The translations under genes and the position numbers were made by a program. Below, one piece after another: positions 47,261 through 59,302 of a stretch of DNA of 64,000 bases. Within the stretch, counting starts at the first letter, position 1, and every line of letters begins with the position of its first letter. Below the pieces are notes generated by a model. That model searched no databases. It had not been told where the DNA came from and worked only from the letters and a program-made list of their open reading frames with translations. Location of the stretch: contig CM053246.1 of the NCBI GenBank assembly GCA_028583405.1, positions 27,638,557 through 27,702,556 of the forward strand. The letters run 5' to 3'. Source of the DNA: Pogonophryne albipinna (Eukaryota > Chordata > Actinopteri > Perciformes > Artedidraconidae).

Positions 47261-47800
47261 TCATGAAATAATGACTGATAGATAGAAGTGTTCCACAGTC
47301 CAAATCCCTGCAAATCTTTGACATTTAGAAGTTGTACAATTTGAAATAAATGAATTAAAATGTGTAACTGTATTCACACAAGTAACATAACTTGCACTAT
47401 ACTCGTACAGATACACATACATTCTCCTTTGCAACAAACAGCAACAACAAATAACGTGTAATGTTGACCAGGCCAGCCTGACATCCCCAATATTTCCAGG
47501 AAGGAAAGGATGGGGGTTATGATGCTTGAGCGGTAAAAAAACATACAGGACAAATGGAAATTGTATACATTTTTTGTGAAAAGAGGAGGACAGTACAACC
47601 AAATAATGAATAAAGACCAATGAATTAACCCAAGGAGAAAGGTAATCTGGCAGTCCTTGTGCTGTCTGACACCCATGCAAAAGAGCAGAGTTGTTTAATG
47701 ATGTGCTGGTGGAACGCAGCTGCAGGCCATCGATGTACCACACCATCACCAGCGCCAGCCAGACACGCCACGGCAGAAAATCTGTTCGTCTATAATGCAT
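47261..47800 (-). other. Unidentified 179-codon open frame with signal-peptide-like start
   Basis: On minus the ATG at 47800 follows an acceptor-like CTGCTTTCCCAG by about 8 bases. The first 28 residues, RRTDFLPWRVWLALVMVWYI then DGLQL, form basic-hydrophobic-polar regions like a signal peptide. The first 60 or so codons look exon-like, whereas the rest is Cys/Phe/Tyr-rich and looks non-coding, so a donor may lie within. I recognise no family and see no clear partner exons. It could be a 5' coding exon of an unknown gene or chance. Confidence 0.22.
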
Positions 47801-47815
47801 GAGGAGGGCTGGGAA

Positions 47816-49281
47816 AGCAGCAGAGCGTTAGTTAGTGTGCCCGGATCTGATTACACCAGCAGCACGGCGAAGTGAGAGGATGAATCAGAGCATGGAAGGA
47901 TGGAGACCTTCTCTTGTCTGTGGAAACATAAAAAACAAATCTCTAGGAATAGTAGCAACATGTCCCAGCTTGCCCTCAGATGGTAATTAGATGCTTTACG
48001 TAGACAGTAACTCAATACTTGACGCAGGTGAGGAGGAGCTGGAGGCGACACTACTATTTGTAGCATGAAGGTGTAATTAACACCCAACTCAAATACAGCA
48101 ACAAACACTGAGGGTCATTTGACTCACACCATAGAATTAGAAGAGCTGCAGACCATATAGATAGTTGTGGTGAACTTTGTTGGCCTTTTTCTCTTGGAGG
48201 ATGGTGCGTTTTGATTCGTGCTTCGCAGGCAGGCAGTGTCAGATGATGTCAGTGTCAGAGTCCACTCACGACTGTACCAGGTCGCTGCGAATGTGAGAAA
48301 GACAGAGACAGACAGTGAGGGACAGAAAGAAATCCATTACGGTGCCATCCTCAGCTCTCATTAGTTTGCATCTGACAGCTGTCCTCTGGGAGCTGCATAA
48401 ATGTGTGTGTCTTTGCATGCAAGTCCACTATGTGTGTATGTAGAAGTCACTTTCATGCCCAACTGTCTTCATTCTACGTCACGTGCCGCGTCCTTTAAGG
48501 TGCTGCTCTGACTGAAGTGCAGAATCGACTTAGCAAAAAAGACATGCTTTAATTAATTATTAAGAAACTGCATCCATCAAAAAGGACTGTGTCTGAAAAT
48601 TCAGATAGATGTCAGTGATTTTATGCAGTTGGGTTATATAATCTAAGATGAACAACTTGGAAGAAAACAATGAATGTGGAGACAAGGAGTCTACGGCCAT
48701 GCTGGAAGCTCTGTGAGTCTGTATAAAGGCACAGAGTTGCTTTTAGCTAGATGTTAACATGAGCATGCTAAAATGCTCACATGGTAATTCCAATTAACTG
48801 ATGTTTCGCAAATGGTTTGTACCATGCTAACAAACTTGGTTAACACGCCTGTTAACATTGTATTTTTAGCATTAAACAGCTTAGTACTATGAGATGTCAC
48901 TTGTTTTGTAGATGTTTGGTCAAAAATCCAAGTATAGCGAGGAAAAGTACATTCCATTCCACCATCCTTCTCATTTTTGAAGAAAAAAAATCTACAGTAG
49001 AATTATTATTGGCAACAGACAAATACTTGTTCATCATGTTTTCGTTCTTCCTTTCTGTCTTTCTTTTGTTATTTTGCAGGGACAGTGTAAATGCAGCAGA
49101 GTTAGCCAAGGGGCTATTTTGTTATCCATAGTCCTTGGACAAATGTTGTAAGATCACCCTAAAAGACAATATTATTTATGACCTTTACATATGTTTTTAG
49201 TCGATTTAAACGATAACATTTTAGGTCAAGAAAGTGGGAGTTTGCTGTTAAACTTTTGAAGCATAGGATGGTTACATTACA
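47816..49281. other. Intergenic, no gene recognised
   Basis: Unique sequence without domains or identified repeats. It may hold 5' untranslated exons if the frame at 47.8 kb is real. Confidence 0.4.
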
Positions 49282-49283
49282 TA

Positions 49284-50301
49284 CACTGAACAAAAATATA
49301 AATGCAACACTTTTGTTTTTGCTCCCATTTTTCATGAGATGAACTCAAAGATCTAAAACATTTTCTATATACACAAAATAACCATTTCTCTCAAATATTG
49401 TTCACAAATCTGAAAAAATCTGTGATAGTGAGCACTTCTCCTTTGCCGAGATAATCCATCCCACCTCACAGGTGTGGCATATCAAGATGCTGATTAGACA
49501 GCATGATTATTGCACAGGTGTGCCTTAGGCTGGCCACAATAAAAGGCCACTCTGAAACGTGCAGTTTTGCTTTATTGGCGGGGTCTGGGGGGGTCCGAAA
49601 ACCAGTCAGTATCTGGTGTGACCACCATTTGCCTCACGCAGTGCAACACATCTCCTTCGCATAGAGTTGATCAGGTTGTTGATTGTGGCCTGTGGAATGT
49701 TGGTCCACTCCTCTTCAATGGCTGTGCGAAATTGCTGGATATTGGCAGGAGCTGGAACACGCTGTCGTATACGCCGATCCAGAGCATCCCAAACATGCTC
49801 AATGGGTGACATGTCCGGTGAGTATGCTGGCCATGCAAGAACTGGGATGTTTTCAGCCTCCAGGAATTGTGTACAGATCCTTGCAACATGGGGCCGTGCA
49901 TTATCATGCTGCAACATGAGGTGATGGTCGTGGATGAATGGCACAACAATGGGCCTCAGGATCTCGTCACGGTATCTCTGTGCATTCACAATGCCATCAA
50001 TAAAATGCACCTGTGTTCGTCGTCCATAACATACGCCTGGCCATACCATAACCCCACCACCACCATGGGCCACTCGATTCACAACATTGACATCAGAAAA
50101 CCGCTCACCCACACGACGCCACACACGCTGTCTGCCATCTGCCCTGAACAGTGAAGTTGATGCTCCCGATGCTTTCGAAGCTGGCATCAGCCAATCAGAA
50201 TGGTTATTTTGTGTATATAGAAAATGTTTTAGATCTTTGAGTTCATCTCATGAAAAATGGGAGCAAAAACAAAAGTGTTGCATTTATATTTTTGTTCAGT
50301 G
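49284..50301 (-). mobile_element. Tc1/mariner-type element, deleted
   Basis: Both ends carry CACTGAACAAAAATATAAAT followed by GCAACACTTTTGTTTTTGCT and an inverted GAGTTCATCTCATG, giving long inverted terminal repeats, between TA dinucleotides (49282-49283 and 50302-50303). At about 1.0 kb it is shorter than the roughly 1.6 kb usual for full Tc1 elements. The loss is at the 5' end of the transposase gene. Confidence 0.95.
49606..50187 (-). pseudogene. Tc1-like transposase lacking HTH domain and first Asp
   Basis: The 193-codon frame contains SLFRADGRQRVW, HGGGGVMVWPGV, LMLQHDNARPHVA (second catalytic aspartate) and PAYSPDMSPIEHVWD (catalytic glutamate, 34-residue-type spacing), ending LREANGGHTRY. 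Only about 115 bases separate its ATG from the element's end, so the N-terminal paired helix-turn-helix domain and the FTDES-type first aspartate are gone. The first eight or so residues are not transposase-like. A catalytically dead copy. Confidence 0.92.
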
Positions 50302-50409
50302 TAAAATTGTAGTTACATATTATGAAAACTACACTACCAAAAGACGTACATGATTGACATTTTAACTTTGTCTCTTAGTGTGGCTACAGTGCCTCTGTTT
50401 CTGTGGAGG

Positions 50410-50515
50410 CGTGTGTGGGTTAGTGCGCTGATCTTCAAATCAGAGGATAGCAAGACACTTCACCCCAAATTGCTCCTGTGGGGACAGTATTGGTCGCTTT
50501 GGAGTAACATGTAAT
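50410..50515 (+). repeat. SINE fragment
   Basis: GATCTTCAAATCAGAGG then ACACTTCACCCCAAATTGCTCC resemble the tRNA-related and middle parts of the SINE family seen at 28668-28951. No tail or duplications are visible. Confidence 0.45.
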
Positions 50516-51842
50516 GTTTCAAACTGGGATGGACGAGCAAATGGTTGGTGTTGGTGTTTATTGTGCAAGACAAGAGATGTAGTTAATGGGAAGAAGCAAG
50601 ATTATCAAAAGTATTATTAGACTTTATGCATAGGACTTTATGTTAGTTTTGCCGAAGTTAGCATCATAAACTTGCCTTCCTCAGTTGACCACATACACAG
50701 TTGCAGATACTCACAGAATATCTCATCACTGTGCACTCAGTCATCATTCAGCTTCGGACAAAAGTCCAATTTACAAATCCCCCCGTGAATCATACATGCT
50801 GAGTGTCTCACAAGACACTTCTCAGTCGGCGTCCATACAGTCTGCTCATGTAATGAGCCATGTCTGTGTCTATGGGCAAAGCCCCATGAGGCCTTGAAAC
50901 TGGAGATATCGCAGTGTCCCATTCAGCCACCGCGGCTCTTGTTTTCCACTTGCTCGGACACAAAAGCTCTGCCCCTGGAGGGCCATAGATTTCAGCAGGG
51001 TTATTTCGGTCTTTCCGCACACCGGGAGGAAATTGAATAATAACAGAGGGGAGAGAGAAAATCACGGTGTGACACTCAGACAGACTTTCATTTTGAAGAG
51101 AATGAAGAATCCAAAATGGGATCCTCATTCTGTAAGGGTTTAAGAGGCTTTTTTTTTTTTTTTTTTGTGATACCCATCAGCATGTTTTGTATAGGGGGAG
51201 AGTTGAGGGGACATCTATGCCCCCAAAACACTTGCTTCCCTTTGCAACTATTGGTCAGTGGAACAAAGTGGAAGCAGGTTTTGAGCATCTTTATGTAATA
51301 GATACTGTGGCCTACTTTTCAGATCTTACCACATATGAGGAAACCATGGTGAAATCCACATGTGCAATTTTCCTGTTTCAAATACAGACAGGAAACAGAT
51401 GCAATGTCCAACGCCTCAGTTCATAGTCATGTCCCATAGGATGCACATGGTTCTCTGTGTGTGTGTGTGTGTTTTGGTGCTTTTATCTGCTGACAGAAAA
51501 ACTTGGTGCAGAAGCTGGATCTGAGGTGCAAAATACAAGTATATTCCCAATGTAAACAGGAAAAACCCTCAGTGTGAATATTTACATTACTATCAAAAAT
51601 CGTATGTGTGTTTATCCGCTTTGCAGGTAGCTGTGGTTTTATGAGCCTGTCATCTAAATGCATGAGCTTTTATTATCCACGCTGCACTTCAAGCTAAGGG
51701 TGTTTTGAGTTTTCACACTAAGGTTATTCTTAAATATAATTACTTTTTCTATTGAGCCGAATGACGAGCATCAGCCAAACCTTTTCATTGACCACTGCAT
51801 TTAGATCAATGCTGTGCAGAGCATTGTGTCAGTGAGTAACTG
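50516..51842. other. Intergenic, no gene recognised
   Basis: Contains a T-run near 51.15 kb and a short TG run near 51.46 kb. Several overlapping short frames, none convincing. Confidence 0.45.
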
Positions 51843-51850
51843 TGTTCCAC

Positions 51851-53148
51851 CAGTGGCGAACCGTCAGGGCCTTCAAGGTATTCAGAGAATACCCTGGAAC
51901 ACTCAGATAAAGCAAACAAAAAAATCGATTTAATTATATAAATAAAATGTATATAAAATGAATAAATGAGAATCGTATCTGTGTTGTTGATCTGTATTCT
52001 GTAATATTACAGTGTTACGTTGATTTGTTTGTCCTTCTCGGACCATGCACTACGAATTTCAGTGTTTTTTTGTTAGAAAAGAAAGCAACCAATCAGATCT
52101 TGTTCTGGGTCTCTGGGTAGAATATCCTTCAACCAAGGTATTCTACATCCTTGATAGAATGCCCTGGCCGTTGCACTGAATGAGAGCGTACGTTTGGACT
52201 GAGAGTTTGATCAACCAATCATATGTTGATTTGTAGCCAATGGGCGTATTCTTTCAGAGTTTCCCTCGGTTCCAGGGTTCTCTAAGTGAAGTACATTGCA
52301 TATATCCCTTATATCCCTTCACAGAACAAAATAATGCTTTTAAATAAGGTTTAATGAGATGATGGAATCAAAGCTGAATTGTATAACATACAAAGGCACA
52401 TGCTGAAAACCCAACCCCAGAAGGGGGGTCTGGGGGGATTCTCCCCAAGGAGATTTTTAGAAATACTAACATATAAACTACCCATTCTGGTACACTCTGA
52501 GAAGAAAATATATAGATGTATTACTACCAGACATATTAATAATATTTCATGCCATTGTTTGTTTTTCACTTTGTTCTGACAGCTGAACTTGCTGCTCCTC
52601 ACAGAGAGAAGAGCAAAGAGGAGAGAGTCTGTGTGAATTACTTTAAATTGTGGGTAAGGGTAGATAGCCCCCATTGTTCTGTGACCTGTCAATCATCAAA
52701 CCGGGGGTCATATTTCATTATGTGTTCATTTTTATCTGAAATTGTACCCATAGATGTATAAAGAATAGTTCTACCGCAAAGTTATTCTCCGTGGGGACTT
52801 CCGACAACAATCTTGATTCTGATTGGCCAGAAGAATCGAAAAAACATCAGCAAAGATGTTTTATTGAGATGATGATCACTACGTGACAGAAGTTTTCAAA
52901 ACCGTTTATGGTCTCCCGTACTTCCAGTCCAATGCACGCCTACTGCATGCACAGCGTTAGAAAGTCGGCCTTCAAAATAAAAGTTTGACTTTTTTCCCCA
53001 AAAAAAAAAAAAAAAGGAATTATTTTTTTTCCTATTTTTTTTTCTTCACTCACACATCTGCGACCCACTCGAAACGGGTCCGCGACCCACCAGTTGAGAA
53101 CCACTGCTCTACAGAAGGTCCAGTTGTGATAGCCACGGTTCGCCACTG
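51851..53148. mobile_element. Non-autonomous hAT, CAGTGGCGAACCGT family
   Basis: Starts CAGTGGCGAACCGT and ends ACGGTTCGCCACTG, with a perfect 8-bp duplication TGTTCCAC (51843-51850 and 53149-53156). It contains a GC-rich GGGGGGTCTGGGGGGATTCT block near 52.42 kb, poly(A/T) tracts near 53.0 kb and the end of another hAT (53059-53106). No transposase frame is recognised. Confidence 0.93.
53059..53106 (-). repeat. Terminal fragment of a CAGTGGTTCTCAA-family hAT
   Basis: Reversed, it reads CAGTGGTTCTCAACTGGTGG then GTCGCGGACCCG, the familiar terminus of a fish hAT family. No partner end was found, so it is a remnant nested in the 51851-53148 element. Confidence 0.65.
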
Positions 53149-53289
53149 TGTTCCACTCATAGCATTTTGCCAGCATGTCATCAGACGTCATCCATGACAA
53201 GTCTATTTATAAGCCTTGAGCTTGGAGCCCAGCTGAATGCTTATCAATAGATGGCCTTGTCCTTTGAATAGTCAACTTTGCACTTGTAG

Positions 53290-53835
53290 AAAATAGAAGA
53301 TGACAAAATGTTTACCAAGATTACCATCTTGTTCAGCAAAACGCTTCACAAACTTATTAAGATCTAAAGCTTTAGTGCGTTTTGATTCAATGCTGAGTAC
53401 AGTCAAACTTGACAGTCTCTTCTCTGTCGTAGACCGCAAAAATATCTCATTCCTTCCGTCTACTTGGGTCCGTATGCGCCGTCCCGTTCAAATGAAATTC
53501 GCCGCCAATCACATTTCCTCGCTCGTGCCAAGGCCGGGGGAGGTGTTACAAGGCTCGCGTATTGTGCTGCATTCACTTGCACTCGGACATTAGGTATTTT
53601 CTCTCATAAATGTCCGATGAGCCGATGAGCCACAACTTTTATTTCAAAACAAAGCTGCCAACTGGGGTGGCAGCTGGGGTAGATCCCTGCTTGACCGGTA
53701 CTTGCTTTTGATCAAAGTCAATGCGGAAAACCCGCACTCACACAGGTAGGCGGAGGGCTGGACTGGCCATCTGGCATACCGGGCATTTTCCCGGTATGCC
53801 ACGGTGGCATTTCGCGGTAGAAATATAGAATATAA
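53290..53835 (-). mobile_element. hAT remnant with C-terminal transposase piece
   Basis: On minus, bases about 53410 down to 53300 encode RLSSLTVLSIESKRTKALDL then NKFVKRFAEQDGN, which looks like the end of a hAT (zinc-finger MYM/TTF-related) transposase. At the right, GGACTGGCCATCTGGCATAC and GGGCATTTTCCCGG is a known fish hAT terminus. Most of the gene between is missing. Confidence 0.5.
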
Positions 53836-54779
53836 AAAATCAAGAAGACACTGTAAGTGATCTCTAAAATAAAACAGTTTAGTGCAGGATGTACAAAGAT
53901 ATTAATAGGAGGAGGTGCAAAACAGAAAAACGAATTAACCTTTATTTAAACATTAAATAATACTTTAGATTAAGGTCTTCTTTTAAATAAGAAAAAAACG
54001 TTGGGGGTATCTATCTACAGATAAATATTAAGCCTGACAAAGTACTTAACGTCTAATATATTGCTTTCCTGCAATGTTAACTATGTTGAAGCACTTATTT
54101 TAACTGATATTATACATATAAATTATACTCTTATGAATAGTATAAGAAATGTGCAGAATATGACAGTTTAATGGTGGAGGTACACACATATTGATAGATG
54201 TCTTGTAATGCGCTGTTGAGGAACCTGTGACCCAAGATTTTCATTCATTGCATACACTGTAGTTGTGTATATGATATGTCAATAAACCTTTGAAAATCTT
54301 GAAATCTTGAAAGGGATGTGCAAAATAGCCATTATATACAGTCTTTAATTAACTATTATAACGAGTAATGAATATACTTTATTACTCGTTTCCATTCATG
54401 TCAATTGCAGATAAATGTTCAGTCTTCTCAAGCACCAACTATCAAATATCTCTCCTGATTGTTGGCACTTGACAATCACCTTACCTGAATTTTACTCAGG
54501 TGTAACTAAAGTCTGATTTAAGGGTTGTTTATATTTCACATCATTAATCAGAATCTGCAAATAAGTGCAGTGGAGTAAAAATACCAGGTTAACCTCTGAA
54601 TTGTAGTGGAGTAGAATTACAAAGTAACAACGAGCTGTCATGTGGGTATATATTAATGCTGCGCATTATGGACACAAGCGATTTTCACCCATTTATTAAT
54701 TATATGTTTTACATTTGATAACACCAATGTGTTTAATACTGGCAACTTCTAATTGTGGGAAAAACGAAAACGTTCAGAG
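53836..54779. other. Unique AT-rich sequence
   Basis: No gene or repeat recognised. Long runs lack open frames. Confidence 0.45.
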
Positions 54780-55276
54780 ACGTCCCATAGAACATTTTGC
54801 GGAACACAATAGCCAGCATGGGGGGGCGTTCGATTCCAGTTTTGGATAGTCTGGCGTGGTTTTGTTCCATTTCAAATAGCTGTTTGACGCTCGGCGTAAC
54901 CTTGGCACACTGCCATTCCAACATCCAATCCCAGAGGTTGAAGATTAATCACGGGGACTGTAGTCCTAAACAATAGCTGGGGATTATGGGTAGTGTAGTG
55001 TCTTCGGCCATCCTAAACTCCTAAGAGGTTTCTCAATACTCTAATTTCCCCTCCTCGACTGGTAGTGCCATGGGTCCACATTTCTGATATTATGTCATAT
55101 CGGACGCAAATCTGGATCAGCTCCGTTGTACCCCCGTTTTTAGAGATTTGGGTACGGAGGAAAAGAGAGAGGGTTTTATTTTCTGACGCTGCGTGAGTTC
55201 CCTGACACACCGGGGACACATATTTATGTAGAAAAGACATCACAAAGTGCATTTTGCATGAAAGGTCCCCTTTAAG
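54780..55276 (-). repeat. Dispersed repeat with ACTACCCATAATCC core, copy 2
   Basis: The reverse complement of 54830-55020 matches 22668-22848: GGAGTTTAGGATGGCCGAAG, ACACTACACTACCCATAATC and GCCGAGCGTCAAACAGC. To the right it continues to GCATGAAAGGTCCCCTTTAA, which reversed is the common fish repeat start TTAAAGGGGACCTTTCATGC. The two parts may be one non-autonomous DNA element. Confidence 0.65.
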
Positions 55277-56408
55277 GTATGTATAGATATTTATATTTCT
55301 TGTTATGTTTTCATGCTAGGTAATGTTTTGTACAAGCAAAATATACCATGAAGATTCATCATTTTTAATATATGTTAATTTCTGTTAATATTTTTATTAA
55401 TGGTTTTCCTTAAAAATTATTTATATTTTTAAAGTATATATATATTGTGAATAAATAAATCAAACAACAAAGAGCTTTAAGTAAGGATGAAGGAATTAAC
55501 ACCATATTTCAGATTTAAAAATAGTTTTCACTTTATTCAAATCACCTTGCATCATCCCTTCACAATGTCGTCACAGGTGGGAGAATCCTTGTTTTCCGTC
55601 AGCAGCATCCGGTGCTCCATCAGTGGTGTCAACATTTCCCGACCATGTGTGACTGCCTGTTCAGGGTTTGGCCAGATGGCAGCTCATCTCCTCCAAGCCT
55701 CTTATAGCCTCTTAAGACACAGGCCATGAGCTCTAACAAAACAACAGAGCTACCTTGCTGGACGTCCACTGCCAGACTGTAATCTCACCCCCCCTCACAA
55801 CGCTGTCTCCAGGGAATTAGCGTGTCATCGGGGCTAATGAGCCACACACCGTCTAGAAACCCACAGTCTCACCTGCAGTAGACCTTAATGTGACAGATAT
55901 TTAGTCAACTTTGTTCTCATTTTATTTATGCCATATATAGATTTTTTAGATTCTCATCAGTTTCTATACTGGTGTTGGAGTTTAGTCAGGGTTGTTATTT
56001 TGTGAACAACGTTTTTCTTCAGCTTATCAGTTGCTGCTGCCAAGAACATAAAACATCCCTTCCTGTTCAACAGAGGATTGCTCCTGGTAAAGGGCCACCT
56101 TACTCTGTGTGCTTACACCGGCAAGTTTTTATGAAACTTTATAATATATTAACTATTAGGAGATTTATCTTTTCTAAAAACATTACTGATTAAGAGATTT
56201 ATTTTTGTTGCATTGGAAAGCAAACTCAGCAGTTGTCATTAGAACAGGTGTTTACAGTCTGCCAGTTTATATCTGTGGGCTCATTTAAAATCTGTACTGA
56301 GTTTAAGCATGTGACACAGAGTTTAACACTTTTATAGCACAGCATGGGATGTTGTGTATCTGGTTGGTGCCATGCCCTGATGATTAAAAGCAAATAACAC
56401 AGTCTAAC
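55277..56408. other. Intergenic, no gene recognised
   Basis: Unique sequence; an 80-codon plus-strand frame at 55487 lacks any domain. Confidence 0.45.
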
Positions 56409-56500
56409 TCAAGGCAAAGCAAGTTTATTTATATAGCACATTTCAGCAACAAGTCAATTACAAGGGCTTTACATAAAACACCAATGAGACATATAAAAAG
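56409..56500 (-). repeat. L2-type LINE 3' tail fragment
   Basis: AAGGCAAAGCAAGTTTATTT then ATATAGCACATTTCAGCAAC and GGGCTTTACATAAAA matches the 3' tail of the L2 at 4143 in the same orientation. It is a very short 5'-truncated insertion. Confidence 0.7.
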
Positions 56501-57676
56501 TAAGCATGCACACTGGACAAACAATCATATCCCTCACAGAGCATGATCATTAAAAAACCATTTAATAGAAAAAACTGAAATGTATCAACACACACACAAA
56601 TTTAAACAAGATGTCACCTCTGTATTACATACAACATGCTCGTAAGTCAAAGAGGGAAACATGCTTTTTCTGTTACAGGAATGATGAAACTCACTCAATT
56701 GTTTCGCAGAGCAGACAATCTAAATCAAAACAACATTGTTGAGCTGAAAGACGAGACCCAGATTCTTTTTTTCGGGACATCAAAAGTGTGTGTGTGTATG
56801 CAGGTGGAGGAAAGAGGGGGCAGCTTGCAGCAGGGGACCGGAGAATTAAATCAAGGAAACGGGAAGGAAATGACGAAGGCTTGCTCTCCAAAACTGCAAA
56901 ACTGCCACTCTCCCTTCGTCGTCCTGTATGGAAACTTGTAACAAGCACACACAGACACACACACACATACTCACACACAGCCTGTTGTTGTTGTGACTGT
57001 GATGAAAACCCTGGTTTACGGGATCTGAGACACAGGATGGGAGACAATGAACTTAGAGAATAGAAAGAGAGAAAGAGGGGGAAGAAATAAGTCATGTTCG
57101 AGGCAGACAGAGTGTATATGAAAGACAAACAAAGAAAAAATGAAAAACAAGTGGGAAGACAAAGACAAACCTGACTTCCCTGCACACCAAAAATGTAATG
57201 GCAACTGTTTGACACTTATATAACACAATATAACTTTAGATCAGTTAGCAAGTGTTATCCTACTTTCCAAGCAGAAATCTTAGACAGAATATAACTACAA
57301 CAGTTTTCACTTTTATTCAGCACCTGTTTTGTCAAAGTCAGCGTCCCATTTTTTAAAAGGCTGTCATCTCGGTTTGACAGTTAGCTCTTGAAAAATAAAT
57401 GTTTTCAGTGTAAGCAGGCAAAATGATTACTGCACATGTGTTGGCTGAGCTGTGGAAGAATGAAGCTTTCATACACTTTATCCTGAGAGTGAGGCAGCAT
57501 AGGAAGTCAGCTCTTCCTCATTGATCACTGATAACCCGGTGGCAGCGAGCTCCAGAGGCGACACTAACATTGTTTTTGCCGTCACAACACGACAGGCCTT
57601 TACTTTAACCACGCTGCAGGGCCATAGCAGCAACACAAGCAGCTTTAATGTAAATCACAGAATACACACATTGTTG
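56501..57676. other. Intergenic, no gene recognised
   Basis: Purine-rich with a short ACAC run near 56.95 kb. A 174-codon minus-strand frame (57215 down to 56691) is Ser/Leu/Phe-rich low-complexity and has no domain. Confidence 0.45.
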
Positions 57677-57832
57677 ATGTAGGGCAGGGGTGCCCACACT
57701 TTTTGGGCTGGTGAGCTACTTTTGAAATGACCAGCTCACCGAGGTCTACCAACCAAAAATAAAATCCCAAATTGCAAGGGTTGCTGAATAACACGTTTTA
57801 TTTATACATGGGATAACTACAATAGGGCTGCA

Positions 57833-58672
57833 ACAAACGACTAATTTGATAATTGATTAATCTATCAATTAATGAAACGATTAATCGACTATTCGGACTA
57901 TTACTGTATGCCTTGCACAATTTCTCAAACGCTCTTATTTAGCAATCAACTTTTAGATTTAGCTTGAGGTTGTTTTAGGTATGTGGAAACTAACAATGAA
58001 GACAATAAAGATGAATACTTGATTCAAAAATACATATATTATTAAATTTACTTAACAAATTGTTTACAAAATTGACATTGCTTTTTATTTAAATACAAAA
58101 ATGTTTTAACAAATCGTATTAAATAATCTGATGACAGAACTGTAAACAGAATAGCTGAAACTTTAACAAAATAAAGAGTAACTCAGTTACCTCTAATCAT
58201 TAACCCATGTTTGTATAATTGAGTTAACTCCGTGTGTTGCTGCTAGCATATATAACACCTGACGTGGAAACGTTACTCACGGGTGGGGCTACAGAGATAC
58301 TAGAAAGACAGTCGAACCCGGTGCATTCCTCCGTCTGAATGTGGAGCACTTTTGCTAAATGTTTAGACAAATTGCTCGTGTTACCGCCCTTACATGCTAA
58401 ACACTCTTGACAACAAGCATTGTCCACCTCAAGACGGGTAACATTTAACCACACCTTGGAGCGCTTCTCTCCGCCATCCCCGCCGTGTGTTGCTGCATGG
58501 AGCAGCTGCGTGTGTGTAAACTGCCCCGCCCCCCTCGCACACGAGGGAGAGAGATCTAGTCTGGATCGGAAAGATCGAAAATACACCGACCATATACGCA
58601 TTTGTTTGTCTTTTTGCATATTAGAAACGAGTTGGCGACACTAAGACTGCGAGATAATGTTTGTGTAGCAAT
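57833..58672 (-). mobile_element. Truncated hAT, TAGGGCTGCAACAAACGA family, copy 2
   Basis: Collinear with 30355-31220, beginning TAGGGCTGCAACAAACGACT, but the homology stops after ACACTAAGACTGCGAGATAA, so the right third and right terminus are missing. The break joins directly to the host element's transposase segment, implying a deletion after insertion. Same orientation as copy 1. Confidence 0.88.
58224..58619 (-). pseudogene. hAT BED-finger fragment, second copy
   Basis: A 131-codon frame homologous to that at 30782-31186, with [20 protein letters not shown] in the finger. A small in-frame deletion removes three or so residues between the cysteines compared with the other copy ([13 protein letters not shown]), likely disturbing the zinc site. 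Confidence 0.75.
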
Positions 58673-58689
58673 AATACATGACCTTTCTC

Positions 58690-58895
58690 AACTCGCTACT
58701 CGGAGGGAAGTCTCTGTCATATGCCTTGTGAACACTCCGATAATGCCCCTCCACGTTACCTTTCTTTGGCAGAGCGACGCTTGCTTTACAAATAAGGCAA
58801 ATAACCTTTGAATGTGACATCACAACAAAATATTCTTCCTCCCATTCTGGGTGGAAGTGGTATGTTTTTAGCTTTTTGCTCGTTCCCGCACTCAT
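58690..58895 (-). pseudogene. hAT transposase N-terminal fragment
   Basis: Reads SAGTSKKLKTYHFHPEWEEE, then ICLICKASVALPKKGN and FPPSSELRK, the BED-like N-terminus shared with the transposases at 9.4-9.9 and 33.1-34.9 kb. It ends where host-element sequence is joined to the truncated inner element. Confidence 0.88.
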
Positions 58896-59302
58896 TTTGT
58901 TGTTTGTCTCTTTAATTTAATTTGAGTTTTCCCGGCACTTGACTGATTTTGTATCGCTTTGCATTCTGGGTTAACAGACTGGAAAGCGTTAGGTCGCTTT
59001 TTCTGTCAATCAAGTAAACTCCTGAATTAAGTGGCAGGGAGGCCAAGGGAGGAGGGATCAAAACCTTTTAACAGAGCTGGATTTATTTTATTTTATGAAT
59101 GACTCGCGATCTACCAGCATTGCCCCCGCGGTCGACGTACTGGGCACCTCTGATGTAGGGACTCTCGGACAAACATGATTCATCTGCAGGGACTTGACAC
59201 AATAACAAGAAAGGAACGTCAAAGGGAAGTCAAAGGTCACTACAAGAATGTCATTGGAATGTTTGTTATTGCATATTTTCACACAAATGTGCATAACTCA
59301 GT

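Larger units (their letters stand above)
57685..59152 (-). mobile_element. hAT transposon, CAGGGGTGCCCACAC family, invaded by another hAT
   Basis: Starts CAGGGGTGCCCACAC and ends TACTGGGCACCTCTG, with a perfect 8-bp duplication ATGTAGGG (57677-57684 and 59153-59160). The left end has GTGAGCTACTTTTGAAATG and CCGAGGTCTACC, as in the element at 7411. Only the first 70 or so residues of the transposase remain. A truncated copy of the TAGGGCTGCAACAAACGA family occupies 57833-58672. Confidence 0.95.

Noticed and set aside
56691..57215. 174-codon minus-strand frame
   Set aside because: Ser/Phe/Leu-rich translation of purine-rich simple sequence, with no domain or splice context.
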